Below, piece by piece: positions 46,242 to 58,508 of a DNA stretch of 64,000 nucleotides (position 1 is the stretch's first letter; each line of letters begins with the position of its first letter). Source of the DNA: Chalara sp. BL73. Lineage: Eukaryota > Ascomycota > Leotiomycetes > Helotiales. Under the pieces are notes generated by a model that ran no database searches, had not been told where the DNA came from, and worked only from the letters and a program-made list of their open reading frames with translations. The translations under genes and the position numbers were made by a program. The stretch lies in the NCBI GenBank assembly GCA_918026815.1, contig CAKJVC010000080.1, positions 1-64,000 of the forward strand. Direction: 5' to 3'.

Positions 46242-48197
46242 ATGAAACAGGAAAGATTAACCAAAGATACAACAGTGCTTCGGGATTCTTGGCGGGATGT
46301 TGTCAAGAAGAAACGTTCGGCCCGAGAGGCGGCAACAAAATTGCATTCTTCCATTGCGAAAGGTTCTGTAGAACTGCAGAAAGCTATCACAGGCGTTTCC
46401 AGCATTGAATTTCTATCAAAGAAACTGAAAGCGGGAGAGTTCACGGCTACTGAGGTGGCGGAGGCTTACATAGCAAAGTATGACCGCCCCTGCATTATCT
46501 ATTCTATGAAGAATGGGATAGCTTACATTTTAATAGAGCTATAACAGCACATGAAAAGGTATGTGGTCTGATTTGGATCCTTGAGAAATGCTATGTATCA
46601 TATCAGAAATCTGACTGTATCGCTTAGACGAATTGTCTCACAGAAATCTTGTTTCAAGACGCCATCCAAAGAGCCATTGAACTCGATGCATTTTATGCAA
46701 AACACGGAGAAGTAGTAGGGCCTTTGCATGGCATTCCAATTACGTTAAAAGATCAATTTGATGTGAAAGGCTATGATTCTACGCTTGGATACGTTGGAAG
46801 GGCCTTTCAGCCTGCAGCAGAAGATGCTGTGCTTGTTCACATATTAAAAAATCTTGGTGCGGTAATTCTAGCAAAGACAAATTTACCACAAAGTATAATG
46901 GTATGAATTTCTTAATTGCACATTTTGGATTAGCTCGAAGCCTATATTGAGCTGACACAATATTTTAGTGGTGTGAAACTTCCAATCCTTTATGGGGAGT
47001 AACAACAAACCCAAGAGATGCAGATTTTACTCCTGGCGGCTCAACCGGCGGAGAAGGAGCTGTGCTGGCTTTGGGAGGATCCATTGTTGGCTGGGGAACT
47101 GATATTGGTGGCTCTATTCGAATCCCGAGTTTGATGAATGGACTTTATGGGTTGAAACCAACTGTGCGTCTTGTTTAATTTCCTTCTAATCTCCTGTCTC
47201 GCACAAAAGCTAGAACTGTCCCCAGGACCCTAAATTAACGTATTATAGAGCGCAAGATTCCCATACCAAGGAGTACCAGTTTCCACGGAAGGTCAAGAAC
47301 ATGTTCCTTCAGCAATCGGACCGATGTCTTGCAGCCTTTCATCTGTTATAAGTATTACACGAGCAGTAATAGATGCCCAGCCTTGGATTCATGATCCTCG
47401 GGTTGTGCCGATTCCTTGGAGAGAGAACATATTCCAAGAAGTACAGAGTCGGCCCTTGATCATTGGAGTCATGTACGACGACGGTGTAGTGAGAGTTCAT
47501 CCACCAGTCGAGCGCGTGCTTCGCGAGATAGTCAAGAAACTGACAGAGGCCGGGCATGAGATATTTGAGTGGAAATCAACTCTGCACAAGGAGGCCATTG
47601 CGATCATGGATGAGTATTATACGGCTGATGGAGGAGAAGACATACGTCGCGCAGTACAAGATGGTGGAGAGCCATTTATTCCGCATGTGGAGAAGCTGAT
47701 AAATAAAGGACAGCCGATATCTGTTTACGAGTATTGGCAGATATCAAAGCGGAAGATCGCAATTCAGAAAGCGTATATGGAAAAATGGAATGCAGCCAAA
47801 GGCACAATATCCGGAAAAGTGGCCGATGTTCTCCTCACCCCCACTATGCCACACGTTGCTGTTCCCCATGATTCTTGTAGGTAAGTTTCATCCGATATCG
47901 CGTAGGGAGCTATGCAAGGAGCTAGACTAATAGAGCAATCATAGGTGGGTCGGATACACGAAAATTTGGAATCTACTCGATTATACGGCCCTCGCAGTTC
48001 CCGTTAGCAAGGTATCATCTAACAAAGATACCTTGGCTTTGGAAATGTACCAGCCTCGGAATGATTTGGATGCTTGGAACTGGGATCTTTATAATCCGAG
48101 GCGGATGGACGGACATCCAGTGGGTTTGCAAATTGTCGGACGCAGGTTTGAGGAAGAAAAGGTCCTTGGTATTGCCAAAGTTCTCAGTGCTCTCTAG
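46242..48197 (+). CDS. hxnN: Amidase-signature hydrolase (HxnN-like)
   Basis: Six exons (46242-46477, 46537-46558, 46628-46900, 46969-47163, 47249-47880, 47945-48197) give 536 residues of the amidase-signature family. The Ser-cisSer-Lys triad is visible: Lys in GIPITLKDQFDVKGYDS, Ser in TPGGSTGGEGA, and nucleophile Ser in WGTDIGGSIRIPS. RPLIIGVMYDDGVVRVHPPVE and a C-terminal GHPVGLQIVGRRFEEEKV complete it. In the nicotinate route it would release ammonia from the ring-opened hydroxyglutaramate, giving 2-hydroxyglutarate. The 22 nt second exon encodes only AITAHEK and is needed to join EAYIAK to TNCLTEILF. The start is ATG 46242. It appears intact. Confidence 0.88.
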
Positions 48198-49105
48198 AAT
48201 GAAATTCATATAACTGACTTCCTTTTCCATGATGCTACTGTGGCATTCTGCATTTATGTCATCGAACTGTGGAGTGTCACGCTAGCACCATAAAATTTGA
48301 GTTACCTGGCTATAACTGAGAATTGCGAACATATAACTTGAGTACCATTTTTGGATATTTAGATCAATTATCTTGGATCACTCTCCGAGGGTTGAATTGA
48401 TTGAAAGTATAGGCAAGCATCACATGCCGCTTACAGGTAATTTGGCTGTGGGGCTCTTGGCATTGAAGAGCCCATTCTTCGAATATGCCCACAACATTGG
48501 TCATACTTCATGGCATGGTACTCTCCTAATCGCCCAAAACTTTGGAGCTGTACACTGGCTCAATATATGGCGTCTTAGTAGCCCTCTGGATAATAGGGAC
48601 GGAGATTTTTGTTTTCTTGTGCATGCGGAAAGACCTGCCACGGGTCCTCGGATTATCGCCGCCATGGTTGATTTGCAAGAGTGGGCTTATCATCAGATAT
48701 TCGACATCTTTTCGTCTCATTGCGCGATGACAAGGTCTGGTATCTGTGGATCTATAAAGTACGAGCATTGCCATTCTATCGGTTTTACACCAATGAATGA
48801 GCTGAGAAGTAGATACTCTATCTATTTGTTCAATCTTAAACTATTACTTCGGCAGTTCATCATGTAAATCCACTATGGCATGCTGCATATTCGGTGGGAT
48901 AATAGACTTTCCAAAGGATTCGACTGGTGATCACCCCTCACCTGTGGATAGGTATAGGAATGCGTGCAACCCACTAGCCTGGGCATTGGTTCGGGAACGG
49001 AAGCTACAAGGTCTTTATAGGTATATATGTAAGTGCGCACGCCGATGTAGTAAAAGAAAGAACTTCACCATCTCGAACATCTCTGGTAGACTTAGATCTC
49101 TCAGG
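48198..49105. other. hxnN-OPT intergenic region
   Basis: 908 bp. A 164-codon frame at 48373-48867 and an overlapping hydrophobic frame around 48542-48730 match no family I know and may be relics or chance. It holds the OPT promoter. Confidence 0.4.
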
Positions 49106-51978
49106 ATGTCACAGACATCAGATGCGAAGATCGCCGATGAAGTGCTTAGATTTAAGGAGCCGGTAGCATCAAACATCCCCATCGATTCAATATATGAAAC
49201 CGAGCAAAAGCTATTTATTGGCCTTGATTCAGATTCTACAGATCGAAGCAAGGAAGATTTGCATGAACCTCAGTATGATTTTACATCTCCAGAATTCGCG
49301 AACATTCCTGAACTCGTTCGAGAGACTGTGGGATTCGAGGATGACCCAAGCCTCCCTGTTATAACCTTTCGAAGCATGTTGCTTTCCGCAATTTTCTGCA
49401 CTATTGGAAGTATTGTCTCTCAATTATCATAGTCAGTTATTTCATTCATCATATTGCGTGAGTACTAACCAGCTTGGGGCAGTTTTCGAACGACCTATGC
49501 ACCCTTTCCCGTTTTTTTCGTGATTCTTGCCTCGGCACCACTAGGTCGAATTCTTGCCCACGTTTTGCCTGCATATACTGTACCTCTTGGGCGCTTCTCT
49601 TTTTCACTCAATCCGGGTCCGTTCTCCATCAAGGAACATGCCATCATTGGAATTGCTGCGAACGCTGGAAGTCAAGGTCAATGGGCGAGTGAGTAGGACA
49701 ATATTACTTAGTAAGAATGGTCTAACATTGTTAGCTTACCTTCCAACCAACGCTGCGCTGTACTACGGGATTACCATGAATCCAGCTGTTGCTCTATTCT
49801 TCGGCTGGGTAAGTCTAGAGACCAGCTGTTCTTCCCGGAAACTAATCAGTTTATAGGGAGCGTCCCTTCTTGGCTTTTCTTTTGCTGCCATGGGTGCGTA
49901 ACTCATAAATTTGCATGTGTGGTTGCTAAGGAATAACCAGTTCGCAAAATTCTTATCGATGATCCCGAGTTCATATTTCCTCTTTCGTTACAGCAAGTGA
50001 CTCTTTACCGGAGCATGCAAGGGAAGTCCGAATTTCATGCAGCAAGAGAAGGAAAGCAAATGAATGTCAGTTATATCAGCTCCAGATGTGAAAATTGCAC
50101 TTATTCAGCTGAGTGTTAGGTGTTTTGGCTGATCTTGCTTTGCACTTTTGCATGGCAGTTTTTACCTGAATTCATATTCCCATTTGTTGCCTCGCTTGCA
50201 CCTCTTTGCTGGTTTGCAAGTCGGAACCATACCGTCAACTTCTTGGGAGCTGGTCGTGGAGGTATTGGACTATTAAACATAACGCTAAACTGGTCCAATA
50301 TTACATCGACAGTAATTACTTATCCCTACAGTGTACAAGTCATAATATTCGTTGGTTTCGTCATAACGGTATGTTTACGCACTCTTTGTCACTAAAAAGT
50401 AGGATTAACTTTGTTAAAGACCTGGATTTTGATCCCTGTTGCATACTTTGGCAATCTTTGGGGGTCTCCAACTTATAATATCATGTCCAATGGCGTGTTC
50501 CAGAAGAATGGATCGACTTATCCTTTCAATTCGTTAAGTAAGCTTGTATTTAACCTGAAAATTTCAGCCCTAATCTTTTTGTGTAGTTTATACCGATGTC
50601 AAAGGTATCCAGCATGTCAACGAGACGAAATATGAGGAAATTGGCCTTGCTTATTCCGGAGCACAGTACACATGGGAAATTTTTATGGTAAACTCCAATA
50701 TTTTTATAGGTCACGGAATGCTGATAACGGTTTCTCGTAGTGGTACGCTTCATACATTTCCGCATTTGTGTGGTGTGGCCTGTTCTTGGGACCGAAAATA
50801 TTCGCTATCTGGAACGCAAGGAAGCAACTAGGAGAATACCATACAGATCGTTTAAGGTGAGCAGCATGCGTGGTGTTCGATTCGTGTCTAACGAAATCTA
50901 TTAGCCTCATTATTCAGAAATACCCAGGCATGACAAAATGGGAGTGGGCAGCTTTGACAGCGATACCTATAGGCATACTATTGGCCATTGTTGCCGCGAG
51001 ACAGATCTGGATGCCGACATGGACCTATTTCATTGCCCTTGGATTTGGTGGCGCAGCTATGTTGCCCATGAGTTTTGTTTATGCCATGTCTGGATATTCC
51101 ATTAAAGTTGGATTCTTCAATGAGCTCATCTACGGATGTACGCAGCAACGCAGTTCCTAATTCGGAATTGAGCTAACATGCCTACCCTAGATATGATTGA
51201 AGTAAATGGGTCATCTCGACATCCCCTAGGTCAACTCGCCTATAGGGTCATCTCTGGTAATGTATGGTATGATGCCAGAACAGTGCTAGAAGACCAAAAA
51301 GTAGGTTTGAATAAAATGGTCGGTCATACTTTGGGCTAACATAAAAAATAGATTGGTCATTATTTACATCTGCCACCTCGGGACGTGATTGGTGTGCAGA
51401 TTCTGGCGAATGTACTAGCGCTGCCCATCAACTACGGTGTCATGCGTTGGGTACTTTCAGCAAAATTCGATTATGTCAGTGGTCGAGTTGCCGATCCACA
51501 AGGGCAATGGACTGGTCAAGAATTCAAAAGTTACAACACTGCCGGTATTCAATACGCCCTTGTTGGACCTAAAAAACTCTTCGCGTCATCGTTCTTCAGT
51601 CCCGTGCTCTATGGGTTTCTAGCCGGTGCTTTAGCCCCTGTCATTATATGGCTGTTACACAAAAGGTTCCCAAAAGCTAGATTCGATCTCTGGAACACGA
51701 CTATCTTTTTCGCCAGCGCTGCTACATTTCACGGTAATTTAAGCACTGGCCCATTCACCGCCATACTGGTGGGGACATTCTTCAACTTCTATCTATATCG
51801 ATATAGGCACAGGTTTTGGAACAAATGGGCGTACATCAGCGGCGCTGCATTAGACACCGGATTTAACGCAAACCTGCTGTTTATCTTCATTTTTATTGGT
51901 ACTACAGGCGCTGTGATGAAGAACTGGTGGGGCAATAATGCGGACAATATTGAGCGGTGCTTTGCTCTTAAAAGATGA
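49106..51978 (+). CDS. OPT-family oligopeptide/small-peptide transporter
   Basis: Twelve exons (49106-49431, 49483-49688, 49735-49808, 49857-49893, 49941-50065, 50120-50368, 50420-50537, 50587-50687, 50741-50856, 50905-51137, 51191-51300, 51352-51978) give 773 residues. It is an oligopeptide transporter-family protein of the plasma membrane with about 16 helices. Family blocks are FEDDPSLPVITFRS, NPGPFSIKEHAIIGIAANAG (the NPG motif), AWQFLPEFIFPFVASLAPLCW, NIMSNGVFQKNG, and a KIPPR-like core LPPRDVIGVQI. The acidic 100-residue N-tail is cytosolic. Substrates in the family are tetra/pentapeptides, glutathione or metal chelates. It directly follows hxnN in the same direction, so it may serve the nicotinate locus or just border it. 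It appears intact despite 11 introns. Confidence 0.88.
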
Positions 51979-52696
51979 TTCTTCTGGGCTTCTGATACTG
52001 TAAAGAACGCAAGTCCTCAACTCTGGGATAGAAGGAATAATTTGTCACAGACTTGAAGCCCGCCGTAGGATATTCGTCTGTACACCATGAACCTACTCGA
52101 AGTACCAGGTTACTTAGTCAGCGAAATACTCCGCCTTAAAGGCACTAGTAACAATTGGTAGCATTTCAATGGACAAAATTATTTTTGTGATTGATTAATT
52201 TTTGGTTGTTCTGTAATACCTAGTAAATTCCTCTTTGCTAATGATAGTGACTTGGTTTGCACTGGAGTGAGATGGAATAGAAAGTTATGTCCGAGCCACA
52301 CATACTTGCAAATCTAAACAAGATAGGGCTTAATGTCCCAGCCTCGACGGTCACGTGAACAAAGTTGCTTCGTGGTGCCGAGCTAAGGTGAAAATTCCGA
52401 GAACACTGATGGCCGGCTTGCGAACAGCTACACCTATTATACCGTCTATACTTAAGATATCAAGTCCAGTAGAAACAAAACACAGTAGTATGGAAGCCGA
52501 TTTACATTTCAAATCACATGACCAAGCATTAATGAGCCACCTTCCACAGTCGATATCCATGGTGTGCAAGATGCTAAAACCCAGAGATCTCAATCATACC
52601 ACCCTATGTGAATGCTGTGACAGCGTTACAATTTTCCTGTTTGTAACATTGGATTTCTGAAGGTTTGAGAATTGTCCCCTGCCTCGCTTATTTGTA
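51979..52696. other. OPT 3' region up to the transposon
   Basis: 718 bp. No gene seen. Ends at the TA target duplication of the pogo-like element. Confidence 0.45.
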
Positions 52697-52743
52697 ACCG
52701 AGATCCCGTGACAAATCCCGCCCCGCATCAAATCCCACTCAAA
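52697..52743 (+). repeat. Left terminal inverted repeat of the pogo-like element
   Basis: 47 bp beginning ACCGAGATCCCGTGAC. It pairs with 54835-54881 with one mismatch, a C/T transition. Confidence 0.92.
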
Positions 52744-54834
52744 AATGCATTCTATATAAATCTTCAAACATGAATAACTACGCCAAATCAAACGTTATTG
52801 ACAAAGCTGTTAATTCAATTCGATCAGAAAAGTTTTTAAATGCTTTTTAAGCAGCGGCACACTTTGGATGTAATCGTACGTCGATTAGCAAAAAGCTAAA
52901 AAGTCAAACTTGTTATAAAGCTTATGCAAACTCTATTAGCCGACAATGCTTTACAGACTTTTAAAAACGAAAGCTTATTCGTAAAATTAACTATTTAAGT
53001 AAAAAGCAAATGCTTTCTACTAGTAAAATAGTTAAGAACTTTGCGGAAAAGCTAAAAAAAAAAAGTATAAAAAAAAACTAAGTCGGCTAATTTGTAGCTC
53101 GGTATAAATCGGAACTTAAATCGATGTATTTGCGTAATATTAATAATTTACGAATTGTCGCTAAATATAAGCTTATGTTTCAATTGTTTTATAACAACGT
53201 AAATTACTCGGTTAAATAGTTGATTTAATATTAATTTTTAAGAAAATAATTAGCTAACTAGCTACGTTTCGCAGCTAAAGCGTACAATTGAAAAATATTA
53301 AATTACAACTAACAATATATATAATTTTAATAAAAAAAGATTTCTTATAAAAATAAGTTGTATAATAAAAAGAATTATAAGCCAACAAGCTATAAATAAG
53401 CTAAGTAAAATAAAAAATCGTTAAAACAGTAATCGAAAGTTTATTAGTTGCTTAGCCTGCATTTCAGCAATAAAAAAAACTATTTTTTTTTTTTTTGATT
53501 TACAAAAAATCAAATTACTAACTGCAATTTAGTTAGCTTAAAAACGTTAATAAAAATTTAAATACTTATTTTGCTTTATTTAAAAATAAATAAAGTAGTA
53601 ATAAACTCGAAATAAAGTAGCTAAAAAAAGTGTTTAATCGTTATACTTAGTTAGCTAGTTTTCGATTTAAGCGTTTATTAATAGTAAATAATTATTCTAG
53701 TTATGTAAATTACGAATTCGTCGAATAAGCCGATCGCTACTGCATAATTATATTGATTTTACTACTACATTCTATACACAAATTGCAACTTTTCGATATT
53801 AGCTTGTTCGGCTTTTTTACTACAGTTTACTTTGTACGACTCGATATGCTATTAGCAGCTAGCGGTAGCTTTACGACTATAAACAAAAGCATGTTTTTTA
53901 ATCTATTTAAGCTTTTTTTTAATAAAGTTTTTTCCGAAAAAAATATTTAGCATACTTTTCAAAAGCTTAGTATTTAGTTAGTTGATCGAAAAAATATAAT
54001 CAATTCAATACGACGTATTAAAAAGCTTATTGCAAAAAGAGTTTTTAATACGATTTTTACGTTTACAAACTCTAGAACTGTACGTTTAGCTCTGAAAGTA
54101 TATTAACAAAATCTTAGTAAAAACGTTATACAAAAAGTGTTTAAAAAGCTGCAAACCGCAATTACAAAAACTGATATCGCGAAACACGAAAATAAAAAGT
54201 TAAAAAAAACTATTATATATAAAAAATCAAAAAAAAAAAAAAGCCGAAAGCTTGATTTAAGTAAAAAACTTAATCAAAAAACTATTGTGTATTCGTTAGC
54301 TAAAGTCGAGAAAATTAAAAAATACTAATTAAAAAAAGAAAATAAAGCTAAAATTATAAAAAATTAAAAAAATGCTCGAAAAGTTCAAATTGAACTTAAT
54401 AAAGCTATTAAAGTCAAAAAAGTAAAAAAAAAGAAAGCTCAACTAGCTGAAGCTTAATTACAGAAAAAAAAAGCCGACCAGAATTTCTTTCGATTACAGT
54501 TACTAGCTAAAAAGTCGCTTTTTACTACTATTACACTTAACTTAGTTTTACAAAAAATAACAAAACCTTAAAAAGCATTTATTAAAGCTTTTTCAATTTC
54601 AAAGTCTAAAAAAAAAGCTTAAAATTAAGTAGTAAATAAAAAAGTTGTTGTAAAAGAAATAGTGCGAAAAAATCGAGTTGAAAAAGCAATTAAGCTACTA
54701 TTACGTTTTCAAAAATCTTTTTTTTTGTAAAAATAATACAATGAATTATTATAAATCGATTAAGCCTACTTTTATTGTATATAAATTTGTAGTTGATTTT
54801 TTATTAATTTTTTACCATAAGTTCAATTAATAAA

Positions 54835-54881
54835 TTTGAGTGGGATTTGATGCGGGACGGGATTTGTCACGGGATCTCGGT
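54835..54881 (-). repeat. Right terminal inverted repeat of the pogo-like element
   Basis: Inverse of the left repeat, 46 of 47 positions identical, followed by the TA duplication. Confidence 0.92.
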
Positions 54882-55142
54882 TAAATGTAACCGCCGTTGC
54901 TGGTGCCTGGAGGATTTCACCTCGGTCTCTACATTTTGCAGGTTCTTCTTTCGACATAGCAATTCCTTGCCCAACGCAGCAACAACGGCGCAGTACGGTG
55001 GATAGGGATGAATAAGAGTTAAATCTATTAACATTCCAGTCTTCTACCCCTGTGATACGAGGCCTGCTCCGCCAAGTTCGTCAAATTTCTACACCAGTAC
55101 AGGAGAGGACGTCAGGGAACCACACCAGCAACAGCACGCGGG

Positions 55143-56322
55143 ATGGAGGACTTGGAACTTATGATGTCACAACGAGTGGAAGCCAGTACCAGATTATCAT
55201 ACTCCCCTTCGCGAGCGGAACACCCCCAAACAGAATCCCCTTTCTTCGCTAAGCTTCCGCTAGAGATCAGAGTACTTATCTACAAAGATATCATCGCAAG
55301 CTGGGGTTGGCATTCAGATGCCGTCCACATTATCGCTCAAAATCAGCTTGAACTCCCACCTATTGCTCCCTGGGAAATTTCAACCACCACTCCCACACAG
55401 AACTCCAGGTTGACATGCACACCTTGCGCAGCTGTCTTCGGAGATCCCTTCCTGATAAGCGGAACTCACTATGGAGGTTGGCCAAAAGGTCACTTAGCCT
55501 GCTCTCGCATAGCAAGCTGGAGGCAAGACGAATTGCACACTCTGGAAGCGCAATACCACATTGAGAAATTTCGGCCATTGAAAGCTCAAGTTGGCGTCCC
55601 CAGACTTGAGGCATTTTTAACCTGTCAACGAATGTAAGTCCAAATCTTGCTGATACTTCAACCTCAAATTAAAGGAATAAAGGTACGAGGAAACATCTTA
55701 TATACTCTATTCCTCGCTCCACTTTAGCGTTATCGGCCTAAGCACGGCGGAAAACTTCTTCAATAGTGTGAATCCAGCGAATTTGAACCAGATTCGGTCG
55801 CTGCACTTAAGCTGGCAACTTGTCACATTCGACGCCGGCAACATTTCATCCAATATTCAGGCTATAATCGGGGTCTGTGGAAGTCTGTCTAAGATGGGAA
55901 ACCTCTCTAGCCTCCACGTAGATATCTTCGGCGACGAATGGCAACGATTTCCCGAGCAGAACCTTCTCTATATGTTCAGCCGTGTGAAAGTTGTTCCTGG
56001 CGGGACATTCGCAATCAAACTACCGAGTCATCACAATATAGATCGTGAAGATCTCTGTAATGCTAACCAAGAGCTCCCATTCAGCGTTGAGAGAAGAGAA
56101 GTTGGCGCGGCCGGCCCACAGGCAAACACATGGGCACCTCCACAACCAGGCCCAGCGCAAGTCCAAGGACAACAAAGTATGAATGGATCACTCCATAGAC
56201 GCCCCCGAGATTTTCTCTTTGCCACCTTTTTTCGAACCTGTCTCTACTCGGTGGATAGTTATGTCCATAAAATCAGGCACGGATTTAGAGGAAGGCGACC
56301 TAGTGCGCATATTGAAGAGTGA
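55143..56322 (+). CDS. DUF7730-type hypothetical protein
   Basis: Exons 55143-55633 and 55683-56322 (intron 49 nt) give 376 residues. The opening PFFAKLPLEIRVLIYKDII is the F-box-like leader of a very common ascomycete family (DUF7730). The splice restores LEAFLTCQRMYEETSYILYSS, its second signature, followed by FSVIGLSTAENFF and LSWQLVTFD. The C-terminal 90 residues are low-complexity (Pro/Gln) then basic. Function unknown; the family is often variable in copy number near transposons, and here it starts about 260 bp from one. Confidence 0.8.
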
Positions 56323-57298
56323 CCATGAGTCTAGGAAAGTTGGAATTTTGCATTTCAAACTTAAACTTGTGACCCATAGATTTACTTTACTTGCGGAGAG
56401 TCGAGACCGCTGATACTGTAATATCGAACGTCAGATATCAATGTATGCAAATTTCACTGCCTCTCCCCCGAATTTAAGGATTATCCCATCACTTATATAA
56501 GCCTCAGAAATGTTCGCAGTCTATATGGATGACCATCCTCCCTCAGTTTTGGGCTGCTTACCCAGTCGTAACTTCTCTCAGGAAATAGACATTGTGGCAT
56601 CCATAATCAGAACGGGATATCTACAAATGTTTCCGCTGTAAAGTCAGATGTGGTCCAGGCTTAAGAAGCACGAAAATATCTAATAAATGATAGCGAGGAT
56701 ATAAAATACTACAAGAGTAGGTAGCGGTCTGTTTGTCGGAATGTTCATGAGCTGTTGGAGACAAATAAAATATAGCCCAAAAATTGGAAGGAGTGGAAGG
56801 TAGAAATAAGAAGGACGAAGCATATTACCACGGAAAAAATTGTAGACAGTAATCATGTTGAGAGAATTGGTGGCATGTTAAAAAGGATATAGGCGTAACC
56901 CTATCAACAAGGCAAGGAGGCCAAACGAGGCCAACCAGCAAGTTTCTAATCCGGTCACCAAATGATCACAGTATCTGAAGGGAATGGACTCTGTAAAGCA
57001 CCCATATTCAAATCGAAATCAATGAAAAAAACTGTGGCTGACATGAGGTAGCCTGAAAACCATGACGTGGATGGAGATGAGCTAGACGCAGCATTCGCCA
57101 GTCGTCAAGAGGAGAATCCCCAGGACAAGGCTATGACGACAGATTCTACAAATAATAGGAACGCTGAGCCCTGGGAACAACTCAACGCCAGGCGGAAGGA
57201 AACTAATGAACGAGCTGTCAACGCGACATAGCTATGGCAGCAATGGGTTTAGCAGCGTGACAGTTTGTGAATTTATATATGTAAGAACTTTCCCAACA
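56323..57298. other. 1 kb region without a supported gene
   Basis: A short acidic frame at about 57055-57231 (DGDELDAAFASRQEEN...) is protein-like but only about 55 codons and unrecognised. It also holds the 3' end of the GFA gene. Confidence 0.35.
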
Positions 57299-57854
57299 TT
57301 ACACAGGATTCCTAACAACTCTCTCGCTCTTTCCGTAATCGCCCATCCACATCTCCCCTTTCAGATCGTCTGTTACACCCTTAACTGCATTCGCCACCCA
57401 GAGGTGGCCGTTCAAAGCACACAGCTCCGTGCCCACCTTACTTTTCAAGATCTCCTCATCTACACTACCGAAAAGGATCTCACATCTTGGACTCCCTTCA
57501 TTAGTAAACGTCACACTGCTTCCACATATATTGCAGAAGCCTCGGCGACCTTTTTCTGACGAGGCGTAGAGGGTATAGCTGGGGTGAGTAGTGAACGGGG
57601 GGGAGATGGCGGACAGTGGAAAAGTACAGGATTCGTGTTTCAGCCCTCCAGTGAACTTGCGGCACTTGGTACATTGGCATGTTCCGCTCTATGAATATAT
57701 AAGTCTTAAATTGTGGTTAAATGGCATCTTGGAAACTAACGTAAATGGGTGGCCATTCGATTTCCGGGTTTTGACCAATTGTGATAGTGTAGCGGATGGC
57801 TCCACAAAGACATCCGCCGGTGATGGCCTCTGGACGTGTGATTCCTGATGTCAT
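57299..57854 (-). CDS. GFA-domain (glutathione-dependent formaldehyde-activating-like) protein
   Basis: Exons 57741-57854 and 57299-57688 (intron 52 nt) give 167 residues. It begins MTSGITRPEAITGGCLCGAIRY, the GFA leader with its first Cys pair (C-L-C). The splice yields SGTCQCTKCRKFTGG, with the C-x-C-x2-C zinc ligands, and RGFCNICGSSVTF supplies the last C-x2-C. This is the full zinc ligand set of the GFA/Mss4-like fold. The name comes from a bacterial enzyme once thought to condense formaldehyde with glutathione; most fungal copies have no proven role. The neighbours give no clear hint. Confidence 0.85.
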
Positions 57855-58508
57855 GTTCTGTATATTGTGCAATATATCTCTACTCTGTATCTATGTATAA
57901 TTTGTGTATCATGCCGAGTGGGGAAGAGCGGCGCTTATATACAATGACATCGGATGGAATTCACCCCGCCCTGACTCTTGGCAGGCATTGGCAAGCATCT
58001 CCATTTTCACTGAAGAACAGCACCAGATACAGGCAACGGCTAAGTTCATTCTTGCAACCTGCAAGCACGGACAATTCGCGAAGATCACGGAGAATCAATC
58101 ACAATTGACATAAGGAGAAGACGGTGTATTGAAATATAGTGGAAATTGACCCTCTGCGGAAGCCGACACATAGTTACTATCACACAGGAGCGAAGTTATT
58201 AGGGGTTGGTTCTGGCTTTAATTCTGATGTTTTATATATCCTTCGTAGCCTGTGTCTCAGTTCTGGAACGGTGCTTTCCTTGTGGATGCACGGCCTCACC
58301 GTAACTCTTCTATTCTTTGTCTGATATGCTTCGTTCCTTGTTTCGGTACATTATTGCTTGCTTCCGTTAAACAATACACAAAGAGTTTCCCCCCAATTTC
58401 TATCTTTCTCCTCCTCAATGCGGCAGCTTCGATCTTTTAAGTAGGTATAACATTAAGGATCGGTAGCTAGAAATCTATCTCAACGCGAATCCGAAATTGG
58501 TTACCAAG
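57855..58508. other. Divergent region GFA / hypothetical gene
   Basis: Overlapping short open frames with no recognisable family. Confidence 0.4.

Larger units (their letters stand above)
52697..54881 (+). mobile_element. pogo/Fot1-like DNA transposon with RIP-like decay
   Basis: A 2185 bp element has 47 bp terminal inverted repeats and is flanked by TA on both sides (52695-52696, 54882-54883), as for Tc1-mariner/pogo insertions. The + strand from about 52770 still reads like a Fot1/pogo transposase with many stops: helix-turn-helix region (AAHFGCNRTSISKK), the SKIVKNFAEKL and MYLRNINNLRIVAKY blocks, and the DDE-domain tail at 53753-53950 (HKLQLFDISLF, TTINKSMFFNLFK, FSEKNI). Former CAA/CAG codons appear as TAA/TAG. 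The interior is extremely AT-rich while CpG is still common (for example near 52865-52880), which fits CpA-directed RIP better than CpG decay. Not capable of coding transposase. Confidence 0.9.

Noticed and set aside
48373..48867. 164-codon open frame between hxnN and the OPT gene
   Set aside because: No recognisable domain, overlapping frames of similar length, and no splice support.
57299..57854. Frameshift in the GFA gene
   Set aside because: An apparent two-base mismatch came from misreading coordinates; the two exons sum to 504 nt and the frame closes.
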